23,512 bases of DNA. It comes from an uncultured Akkermansia sp. GTDB lineage: Bacteria > Verrucomicrobiota > Verrucomicrobiia > Verrucomicrobiales > Akkermansiaceae. A model generated the notes under the pieces. That model saw only the letters and a list, made by a program, of their open reading frames with translations, made no database searches and had not been told where the DNA came from. Position 1 is the stretch's first letter; each line of letters starts with the position of its first letter. Location of the stretch: the NCBI GenBank assembly GCA_904502165.1, contig CAJGDB010000018.1, forward strand, positions 1 to 23,512, given 5' to 3'. Shown here in pieces: positions 14,653-21,389 of this stretch. Position numbers and translations under genes: made by a program.

Positions 14653-15761
14653 GTTGCCCCTCCAACGCTGCTGATTCGGTAAACCACAGCATACTCTGTG
14701 TAGCTGAGGATGCCGTGGCCGGGTTCCACCGCTTCCCTTTCCGCACGATTGCCGGGCGATGCGGCGTGGCTGAGGATATAGTCATAGAGCGTTTGAAAGC
14801 CATGCTGGCAGCCGGCACCATACGCCGCGTGCGCCAGACCCTGCTCTCCACCAGCCTGGCCCAGGGGGCCCTCATAGCCTGGAAAGTGCCGCAGGAGCGC
14901 CTCGAAAGCGCCTATGCCTGGCTGCGCGACAACGACCCCTTCACCGGCCATGTGGTACTGCGCGAATGCAGCAATCCGGCCGCTCCCGGTGCCGATTACC
15001 GGCTCTGGACCACCCTGAAAGTACCCACCGGCTACGGCAGCGTGGCAGAGCACAACAACCTGCTCATGCACCTCATCGGCGCTGCGGACTGGGTAGCCTT
15101 GCCCGTGGTGGGCATGTTTGCCCTGGGCGTGGGGCATACCCGCCGCGCCGGGCTCAGACCGGGCGACAAGCTGCCCCAGCTTCCCGCCATGCAATGCCCC
15201 ACCAGCCCGCAGCTCAGCGAGCAGGAATGGGCCGTGCTGCTCAGCCTGAAGGAAAGCCTGCAGCCGGAGGAGTTCATCCCCTGCCCCTGGGAGCTGCGCG
15301 CCGCCGCACTTGGCATAAGCTGCGAGGAATACTGTCGCATTGCCGAATCACTTGACTCCCGCAAGGTTATCGGTCGCTTTGCCACCTTCCTTGACCACCA
15401 GCGCAGGGAAAGCAACCGCAGCACCGGTACAGGCGCTGCCGGATTATTTCACTGGAGCGTACCCGCCGGCATGGAGGAACGCGCCGGCGCCGAATGCGGC
15501 CGCCACATCTGCATGACCCACTGCTACTGGCGCAGCGGCGGCGAGAAATTCGGCGGCGCACAGATTATGGGAGTCGTCCACGCCCCCACCCGCGAAGAAG
15601 TCCTCGCCCACAAAGCCGCAATCGACTCCCACCTGGCCGCCTGCGGCATCCCCGTGCTCCACACCGCTGTTTTCTGGAGCCTCAAAGCCGAAATCCGCCC
15701 CAGCGAGATTTCACCGCTCAAATACAGCGAATGGCGCAATACCATATCCAATTATCGGTAA
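14649..15761 (+). CDS. two-domain siroheme decarboxylase-like protein (AhbA/AhbB or NirDL fusion, Lrp/AsnC-like)
   Basis: The 370-residue protein contains two copies of the Lrp/AsnC-like module used by siroheme decarboxylases. Each has a winged-helix part followed by an alpha-beta part. The first (about 10-165) shows FPFRTIAGRCGVAEDIVIERLKAM and the GTIRRVRQTL turn, then a KVP element. The second (about 195-355) shows ALGISCEEYCRIAESL, the KVIGRFATFLDHQ turn, WSVPAG, and the THCYWR element with GGAQIMGVVHAP. These match the 'KVP', 'HCY.R' and 'M.HG' blocks of AhbB/NirD-type enzymes. Such enzymes remove two acetate side chains from siroheme to give didecarboxysiroheme, for heme b by the alternative route or for heme d1. 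Whether this one is an enzyme or a diverged regulator is open. It overlaps ispE by four bases and closes the operon. Confidence 0.7.
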   Translation: MSCPSNAADSVNHSILCVAEDAVAGFHRFPFRTIAGRCGVAEDIVIERLKAMLAAGTIRRVRQTLLSTSLAQGALIAWKVPQERLESAYAWLRDNDPFTGHVVLRECSNPAAPGADYRLWTTLKVPTGYGSVAEHNNLLMHLIGAADWVALPVVGMFALGVGHTRRAGLRPGDKLPQLPAMQCPTSPQLSEQEWAVLLSLKESLQPEEFIPCPWELRAAALGISCEEYCRIAESLDSRKVIGRFATFLDHQRRESNRSTGTGAAGLFHWSVPAGMEERAGAECGRHICMTHCYWRSGGEKFGGAQIMGVVHAPTREEVLAHKAAIDSHLAACGIPVLHTAVFWSLKAEIRPSEISPLKYSEWRNTISNYR

Positions 15762-15784
15762 TACGCTGCCGCTTTACCCTGCTT

Positions 15785-15803
15785 TCACATATACGGCGAG
15801 GGA
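15785..15803 (-). repeat. degenerate inverted copy of the 33-bp repeat
   Basis: TCACAT (15785-15790) and CGAGGGA (15797-15803) are the reverse complements of ATGTGA and TCCCTCG inside the first 33-bp unit, with a few bases inserted between. The copy could pair with that unit to form a long imperfect hairpin across about 40 bases. Confidence 0.4.
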
Positions 15804-15836
15804 AATCAGGAGACTTCTTGTTTGCAAGCTTACTTC

Positions 15837-15927
15837 CAAAAGTCCCTCGGAAAATGTGATTACAACACGCAAAAGTCCCTCGGAAAATGTGATTACAACA
15901 CACAAAAGTCCCTCGGAAAATGTGATT
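15837..15927 (+). repeat. 33-bp tandem direct repeat, 2 full units plus a 25-bp partial unit
   Basis: Units begin at 15837, 15870 and 15903 with CAAAAGTCCCTCGGAAAATG. The first two units are full length and differ only in the last base. The third matches for 25 bases and then diverges. There are no spacers, so this is not a CRISPR array. An open frame crosses it in phase with the ATPase (33 is a multiple of three), but the promoter lies downstream of the repeats, so they are best read as noncoding. Confidence 0.85.
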
Positions 15928-15944
15928 TAATATTACCGTTCCAA

Positions 15945-15973
15945 TTGACAACAAGCAAAGAAGGTGATATTAT
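15945..15973 (+). promoter_or_regulatory. consensus-like sigma70 promoter of the AAA ATPase gene
   Basis: A perfect TTGACA (15945-15950), a 17-base spacer and TATTAT (15968-15973) lie 22 bases before the ATG at 15996. This is the best match to the sigma70 consensus in the window, and it fixes the ATPase start. Confidence 0.7.
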
Positions 15974-15995
15974 CCATCTCAGACAAAAAAATGCC

Positions 15996-17339
15996 ATGCG
16001 AAGAGACACTATTTCCGAGCTTGATACATGGAAAGATGATCCTTTAAGGAAACCCTTACTGTTGCTAGGTGCGCGTCAGGTCGGTAAAACCTGGCTGATG
16101 ATGGAATTCGGAAAAACACGTTTCAAGAATACAGTTTACATACGCTTTGACCTGGACACCCTGGTGAAACAAAACTTCGAGCAGGATATGAATGTGAAGC
16201 GCCTGCTTTCGGTTATCCAGCTACATGGGGGGCGAGCCATCACGCCAGGTAAAACGCTCATCATACTGGATGAAATTCAAGAATGCCCGCATGCGCTGAC
16301 CGCGTTGAAATATTTCTGCGAAGAAGCCCCGGAATACCACATTATCGCAGCCGGGTCACTGCTGGGGTTGTATGAACACCAGGGTACAGGATTCCCGGTA
16401 GGCAAAGTGGATATGATTAACCTTTACCCGATGAGCTTCAGCGAGTTTTTGCGAGCCACCGGAAACGAAATGTTCGCAGACCTGCTGACAAGCAGAGACC
16501 AGTCTCTCATCAACAGTTTTTCTCCACGGCTGTCAGAGCTACTTAAGATATATTACTATGTAGGCGGAATGCCCGAAGCAGTGAATGCCTACGTAGCAAC
16601 CGGTGACCTCCTGCGTGTCCGAAAAGTTCAGGACACACTGCTGCAGGGTTACAGAAATGATTTCAGCAAGCACGCGCCAGGCCCTACAGCTCACCTGATA
16701 GGACAAATCTGGAATTCCATCGCCTTACAGTTATCCAGAGAAAACAAGAAGTTTATCTGTAAGGATGTTCAGCCAGGTATGCGTATGCGCCAATTGGAGG
16801 ATGCCATGCAATGGCTGGTCAATGCCGGTCTGATTTACCAAGTCAGCCGCATATCCAAACCAGCTGTTCCGGTAGCAGCCTACAAAGAGCGAATCTTCAA
16901 GGTGTTCTATCTGGATGTCGGCTTATTATCTGCTATGTGTGGTCTATCTGCAAAAATCCTGCTGGAACCCTCACGCATTTTCAGCGAATTCAAGGGAGCC
17001 TTAGCGGAGCAATTTGTGCAGCAGGAGCTCAGACTTATTTGCAGAGAAGCCCCGGTTTACTGGGTTTCTGAGAGCAATCAGGCGGAAATAGATTTCATCA
17101 TTCAACACGACGCAGAACTTATCCCCATAGAAGTCAAAGCCGAAACAAACTTGCAGGCCAAAAGCCTGAAGCTATTCTGTAAGAAGTTCCAATGTCCCAG
17201 AGCGGTGCGCATGTCCATGGCTCATTGGAATAATCAGGGAATTCCAATCGGAGATGACAACCAAATCTGCAATCTGTTGAATTTACCCCTATTTGCAACC
17301 CATCAACTTATTTCCATACTCGAATCGGGGCAACCCTGA
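15996..17339 (+). CDS. AAA family ATPase with C-terminal DUF4143-type domain
   Basis: The 447-residue protein has the layout of the AAA_14/DUF4143 ATPases. It has a short N-terminal helix, Walker A GARQVGKT (25-32, K31), and Walker B LIILDEIQE with D92-E93. The IIAAGSLLG sensor-like block, the YPMSFSEFLRA block and a helical winged region follow. The C-terminal domain begins with FSEFKGALAEQFVQQEL. It contains D366 in EIDFII, then E379 and K381 in IPIEVKAE, a spacing that resembles a PD-(D/E)xK nuclease core. These orphan ATPases are common and often scattered; their biological role is not established. The start is the ATG at 15996, just after a strong promoter. A longer in-frame reading from 15822 would translate the tandem repeats. 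GC is about 45% in a sampled line, against about 65% in the preceding gene, suggesting transfer. Confidence 0.85.
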   Translation: MRRDTISELDTWKDDPLRKPLLLLGARQVGKTWLMMEFGKTRFKNTVYIRFDLDTLVKQNFEQDMNVKRLLSVIQLHGGRAITPGKTLIILDEIQECPHALTALKYFCEEAPEYHIIAAGSLLGLYEHQGTGFPVGKVDMINLYPMSFSEFLRATGNEMFADLLTSRDQSLINSFSPRLSELLKIYYYVGGMPEAVNAYVATGDLLRVRKVQDTLLQGYRNDFSKHAPGPTAHLIGQIWNSIALQLSRENKKFICKDVQPGMRMRQLEDAMQWLVNAGLIYQVSRISKPAVPVAAYKERIFKVFYLDVGLLSAMCGLSAKILLEPSRIFSEFKGALAEQFVQQELRLICREAPVYWVSESNQAEIDFIIQHDAELIPIEVKAETNLQAKSLKLFCKKFQCPRAVRMSMAHWNNQGIPIGDDNQICNLLNLPLFATHQLISILESGQP

Positions 17340-17342
17340 TAG

Positions 17343-17377
17343 AAAACACGCCGGGAGGATGCGGAATCCACCCGGCG
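17343..17377 (-). terminator. intrinsic terminator of the metY-like gene
   Basis: CGCCGGG (17349-17355) pairs with CCCGGCG (17371-17377), and GGAT with ATCC inside, after one mismatch. On the minus strand the stem is followed by TGTTTTCT. The plus side is less T-rich, so it may also stop ATPase transcripts, but less surely. Confidence 0.7.
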
Positions 17378-17405
17378 CGGCGTTGTTGAAATGGGGAGAT
17401 GAGCC

Positions 17406-18680
17406 TTAAAGCTGAGCCAGAGCCTGCTTGAGGTCATCGATGATATCCTCGGCATCCTCAATACCCACGGAGAAGCGGATGAGGTCGGGCTTCACGCCGG
17501 CTTCCTCCAGCTGCTGGTCAGTGAGCTGGCGGTGTGTATGGCTGGCAGGATGCAGTACACAGGTACGGGCATCGGCCACATGCGTAACGATGGAGCAGAG
17601 TTTCAGGCTGTCGATAAACTTGATGGCACGTTCACGGCCCCCCTTGATGCCGAAGGTCACCACGCCACAGGTGCGGCCGCCATCGAACTGCTTCTGAGCC
17701 AGCTCGTAATACTTGTTATCCGGCAGACCAGCATAGTTAATCCACGCCACTTCCTCCTGGGTGGAGAGGAACTCTGCCACCTTCTGGGCATTCTCGCAAT
17801 GGCGCGGCACGCGCAGGTGCAGGGTTTCAAGCCCCAGGTTGAGCAGGAAGGCATTGAAAGGTGAAGGAATGGAACCCAGGTCGCGCATGAGCGTCACCGT
17901 GCACTTGGTGATGTATGCACCGGGGCCGAAGGCATCGGTATAGACCAGCCCGTGGTAGGAATCATCGGGCTGGGTCAGCCCGGGGAACTTGTCGGCATGG
18001 GCTGCCCAATCGAATTTGCCGCTGTCAACCACCACACCACCCACCTGGGTGGCGTGGCCATCCATGTACTTGGTAGTAGAGTGCATCACAATATCTGCGC
18101 CATGCTCAAAGGGGCGGCAGTTCATGGGCGTGGCAAAGGTGTTGTCCACAATCAGCGGCACGCCGTTCTTGTGGGCAATACGCGCCATTTTCTCGATATC
18201 CAGCACCTGCAGGGAGGGGTTCGAAATCGTCTCGCCAAACACGCACTTCGTGTTCGGACGGAACGCTTTCTGAATTTCCTCCTCCGGGGCATCCTGGTCC
18301 ACAAAGGTGCAATCGATGCCGAACTTCTTGAAGGTTACGGCAAACAGGTTGTAGGTGCCACCATACAGGGCACTGGTGCACACAAAGTGGTCACCAGCCT
18401 CGCAGATGTTGAAGACAGAATAGAACGAAGCCGCCTGACCAGAGGAGGTCAGAATAGCTGCCACACCACCTTCCAGCTCTGCAATCTTCTTGGCCACACA
18501 TTCATTGGTGGGATTCTGCAGACGGGTGTAGAAGAAGCCAGCTTCCTCCAGATCAAAGAGGCGCGCCATCTGGTCGCTTGTCTCATACTTGAACGTAGTT
18601 GACTGGTAAATAGGTACTACTCGCGGCTCCCCCTTGCCGGGATTCCACCCGCTCTGAACGCATATAGTAGATGTCTTCAT
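17406..18680 (-). CDS. metY: O-acetylhomoserine sulfhydrylase (Cys/Met metabolism PLP enzyme)
   Basis: The 424-residue cytoplasmic enzyme is a PLP-dependent member of the Cys/Met gamma-family. It most likely joins sulfide to O-acetylhomoserine to give homocysteine. Visible features are the N-terminal QSTTFKYE block, YTRLQNPTN with Y51 and R53 (phosphate contacts from the neighbouring subunit), and SSGQAA with S80-G81. IVDNTFATP carries D179, which pairs with the pyridine nitrogen, and STTKYMDGHATQVGG carries the Schiff-base Lys K204. The C-terminal HPASHTHRQL block is typical. The length and the GQAA/DGHATQVGG blocks favour MetY over MetB/MetC, but the substrate is inferred. The ATG at 18680 begins MKTSTICVQSG, the usual start; the 29-residue upstream extension crosses the promoter. 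The gene is monocistronic with its own terminator. Confidence 0.9.
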   Translation of the reverse strand: MKTSTICVQSGWNPGKGEPRVVPIYQSTTFKYETSDQMARLFDLEEAGFFYTRLQNPTNECVAKKIAELEGGVAAILTSSGQAASFYSVFNICEAGDHFVCTSALYGGTYNLFAVTFKKFGIDCTFVDQDAPEEEIQKAFRPNTKCVFGETISNPSLQVLDIEKMARIAHKNGVPLIVDNTFATPMNCRPFEHGADIVMHSTTKYMDGHATQVGGVVVDSGKFDWAAHADKFPGLTQPDDSYHGLVYTDAFGPGAYITKCTVTLMRDLGSIPSPFNAFLLNLGLETLHLRVPRHCENAQKVAEFLSTQEEVAWINYAGLPDNKYYELAQKQFDGGRTCGVVTFGIKGGRERAIKFIDSLKLCSIVTHVADARTCVLHPASHTHRQLTDQQLEEAGVKPDLIRFSVGIEDAEDIIDDLKQALAQL

Positions 18681-18691
18681 AACTTTCCACC

Positions 18692-18720
18692 AGGATAACA
18701 TAAGCAAACACCAAGTGCAA
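18692..18720 (-). promoter_or_regulatory. promoter of the metY-like gene
   Basis: On the minus strand, TTGCAC (18720-18715), a 17-base spacer and TATCCT (18697-18692) end 11 bases before the ATG. The predicted leader is only about five bases, which leaves no room for a SAM riboswitch. Confidence 0.5.
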
Positions 18721-18825
18721 GAATTCTCCGGAATGCTGACATAAAAATCTACCAATCCAGTATGCAAAAAGAACTTTTCCTGAGAAAAAGCGACCCGAAA
18801 CCTGCTGAAATTAGTGTTTTTTAGG

Positions 18826-18854
18826 TTGACTCACGGGGGCATACAGGGTAGAGT
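18826..18854 (+). promoter_or_regulatory. promoter giving a leaderless transcript for the 18861 gene
   Basis: TTGACT (18826-18831), a 17-base spacer and TAGAGT (18849-18854) are followed by six bases and the GTG at 18861. The expected first transcribed base is the G of that start codon. Confidence 0.6.
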
Positions 18855-18860
18855 ATCAGC

Positions 18861-21365
18861 GTGGCAATGAAACCGATTTTCAAATTATTATCACTTGCAC
18901 TTCTTACACCGCTGTTCATGGGGACGCTGCAGGCAGAAGATGATGCTGCAGATGCAAAGCCCAGGAAGGCCCAGGCCTCCAAGGAAAAGGCAGACAGCAA
19001 GAAGAAAGAAAGTGAAGAAGACACGAACTACATTTCCAAGAGCACACTGGGCTGGGGCAATCCGGATTCCGTCCAGAAATCCCTTGCGGCCCAGATTCAG
19101 CGTGCGCTGAAATCACCGGAGCCGGAAAATGTAGTCAAGTTTGTCGAAAGCCCGAAGAATCGTCTGATGGTAGCGCAGTACATGCTGGCGCAGTACGACA
19201 AGATGACCTCACCCGACTGGCTGGCAGAGCGCCGCAAGAGCCTTACTGAACGCATCGCCAAACTGCCGGAGGAAATCAAGAGCGACAACGAGAAACTCCG
19301 CTCCATGCGTGGCAAGGAACGCATGGCCTTCATGGCCGCCATCAAGGCCAAGAAGGAAACGCTCAAGCAGCTGGAAGCCGAATTCAAGAACTCCCCCTGG
19401 ACTCTCACAGAACTTGCCCGCAACCGCGATGGATCCAAGATTCTCAAGGAAGTGACCGGCAACCTGGAATGGATGGAGAACATCTGTTTCTCCGGTCCCT
19501 GCAAGGCCCCCGGCCGTGCGCTGCACATCATTGCCAACATTGCCAAGAAGTTCCCCGATGTGTACAAGGACAAGGTCGTGCGCGACATTGCCACCGCCGT
19601 GGGTATCGAGTACGCCCGCTACGGCTGGGACTTCAACAAGGCCCTTGACCGCGCAGACTACTACATCACGAACTGGAAGGCGGGTCGCCTCAATGTTCTG
19701 TTCGACACACTGCCCATGTACCTGCGCCGCATTGTGTGCGGCTGCAAGGGCGACAACATCGCCGGTGACCGCATCAGTCTTGAATGGGCTCTGGATAACG
19801 TCCACGTGCCGGCCGAGCGCTACATGGGCAGTCCGCACCGCCTTGGTTACCGCCTCTACAACCTCTATGGCGACAGTATCCACGGGCCGCAGTACTACAT
19901 GCCCTGGGAGCACCTCTACGGCGGCAACCACTTCACGCGCTCCCTCTATGTAGGCTGCGTGTGCGGCGGCATTTCCCACTTCGGCGCCTTTGCCGCCCTG
20001 GCAAATGGTGTGCCCTCCCTCACCTGCGGTGAACCCGGCCACTGCGCCTACATCCTCTGGGTCAACGGCAAATGGACACCCGGCAACTCCGTGAGCTGGG
20101 AACGCGGTCTGCACTGGCAGCCGATTCTTGATATGTACGGAGCTTTCTCTGCCCTGCACCTGGGCTCAGAGCTCTACATCAAGCTCGATAAGGACACACA
20201 CGCCTCCAACACCTATCGCGTGCTGGCGCACAACGCCGCCAACTCCAAGAAGGATAAGCTGGCTATCTCCTACTTCAAGGATGCCACCACGGCACAACCC
20301 ATCAACATTCCGGTATGGAATGAATACAATGACTACCTCACCTACAACAAGGGAGAGGATATGAAGCTGCTCTCTGAAATGCAGGACAACTTCTGCTACA
20401 CCGTAGCCCCCCGCTACCCGGAAGTGACCTCCGAATTCCTGGCCAAATGGGTATATCCCAAGATGAAGGCCGCCAAGATGCCGGTATCAGAGCTGCTGAC
20501 CCGCTACCACGTCTTCTGGAACAACGTCACCAAGATGGGGCCGGAACGCTGGCGTATCGAGAAATTCGGCCGTCGGCAGATTGAGCTTCTGCAGTACCAG
20601 GACCCGCCCGATGGCAAGGAAATTCCGCCGCCAGATCCCAAACTGGCGCTTCCGGTATTCAATCTCATGATGAACAACCTGGCCTCCAAGGGCGACTACC
20701 TGCCCGTGGTCATCGGCTGGGGTGAGGAAATGGCCAAGGGCATCGGCGGCACGCATGCTGCCACCTTCGCCAACCTTTCCAAGGAAATCGCCAAGACCGG
20801 CACAGGTGCCATGGGTGGCGGCGACAACAAGAAGGTTACCGGCCAGCTGATGATGGCCGCAGCCAAGGCCAAAGACATCGCCACCTTCCAGCGACTGGGC
20901 TCCAACAGTTCGGACCAGGTGGAAACCCCGGCAGACATGCCCGAGCTGCCCGAAATGTCCGGCAAGCTGCTTTCTGCTGAGGGGCTTCTGGCTACCAGCT
21001 CCACCTGCAACCACGATTCACCCGTCTCCCACTGGGGCGTGCTTCGTCTCTCTGGCGGCCGGTTCCATACCGATAAGGATGAAAACGCCTGGGCCAGTGT
21101 CATGATGCCCAAGCCTGGCTATGTGAACGGCGTGGTCATCGTGACCAATGGCGGCAACCATCACCGACTCAACAACATGGTGGTGCAGATTTCCGACGAT
21201 GGTGAAAGCTGGAGCAACATCAAAGAGCTGGGTGACTGCACCCAGCGCGTCATCAAGATTGAGTTCCAGGAACGCCTGGGCCGCCATATCCGCATTCTCC
21301 GCAAAGGCGGGCCTGAGTTCTTCCACCTCAACGGCATCTACGTCTTCGGCCGCGATGCTGCATAA
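18861..21365 (+). CDS. secreted protein with transglutaminase-like core and C-terminal discoidin-like domain
   Basis: The 834-residue protein has a signal peptide (MAMKPIFKLLSLALLTPLFMGTLQA) and a Lys/Ala/Glu-rich linker, then a long helical region to about residue 350. A papain-fold, transglutaminase-like core lies at about 360-405, with C368 in VCGGISHFGAFAALANGVP and H394 in GHCAYILWVNGKW. A helical, TPR-like stretch follows (KDKLAISYFKDATT). The C-terminal part (about 705-834) resembles an F5/8-type-C (discoidin, galactose-binding-like) module: HWGVLRLSGGRFHTDKD, VVIVTNGGNHHRLNNMVVQIS, DGESWSNI and HIRILRKGG. Such modules bind glycans or surfaces. It is probably periplasmic or exported and may modify or recognise glycoconjugates; this is inference. 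The GTG start is supported by the promoter position; an ATG two codons later (18867) is the alternative. The 21390 gene follows after 24 bases. Confidence 0.75.
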   Translation: MAMKPIFKLLSLALLTPLFMGTLQAEDDAADAKPRKAQASKEKADSKKKESEEDTNYISKSTLGWGNPDSVQKSLAAQIQRALKSPEPENVVKFVESPKNRLMVAQYMLAQYDKMTSPDWLAERRKSLTERIAKLPEEIKSDNEKLRSMRGKERMAFMAAIKAKKETLKQLEAEFKNSPWTLTELARNRDGSKILKEVTGNLEWMENICFSGPCKAPGRALHIIANIAKKFPDVYKDKVVRDIATAVGIEYARYGWDFNKALDRADYYITNWKAGRLNVLFDTLPMYLRRIVCGCKGDNIAGDRISLEWALDNVHVPAERYMGSPHRLGYRLYNLYGDSIHGPQYYMPWEHLYGGNHFTRSLYVGCVCGGISHFGAFAALANGVPSLTCGEPGHCAYILWVNGKWTPGNSVSWERGLHWQPILDMYGAFSALHLGSELYIKLDKDTHASNTYRVLAHNAANSKKDKLAISYFKDATTAQPINIPVWNEYNDYLTYNKGEDMKLLSEMQDNFCYTVAPRYPEVTSEFLAKWVYPKMKAAKMPVSELLTRYHVFWNNVTKMGPERWRIEKFGRRQIELLQYQDPPDGKEIPPPDPKLALPVFNLMMNNLASKGDYLPVVIGWGEEMAKGIGGTHAATFANLSKEIAKTGTGAMGGGDNKKVTGQLMMAAAKAKDIATFQRLGSNSSDQVETPADMPELPEMSGKLLSAEGLLATSSTCNHDSPVSHWGVLRLSGGRFHTDKDENAWASVMMPKPGYVNGVVIVTNGGNHHRLNNMVVQISDDGESWSNIKELGDCTQRVIKIEFQERLGRHIRILRKGGPEFFHLNGIYVFGRDAA

Positions 21366-21389
21366 TCACCCTTTCCCTACACGCAACAC

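Noticed and set aside
15837..15927. CRISPR array
   Set aside because: Units are directly adjacent without variable spacers, and no cas genes are present.
15822..15995. N-terminal extension of the AAA ATPase translating the 33-bp repeats three times
   Set aside because: The best promoter in the window lies after the repeats (15945-15973), and the ATPase fold begins right after the ATG at 15996. The frame stays open because 33 is a multiple of three.
18681..18720. SAM riboswitch before the metY-like gene
   Set aside because: The predicted transcript start leaves a leader of about five bases, and no riboswitch-like stems are visible.
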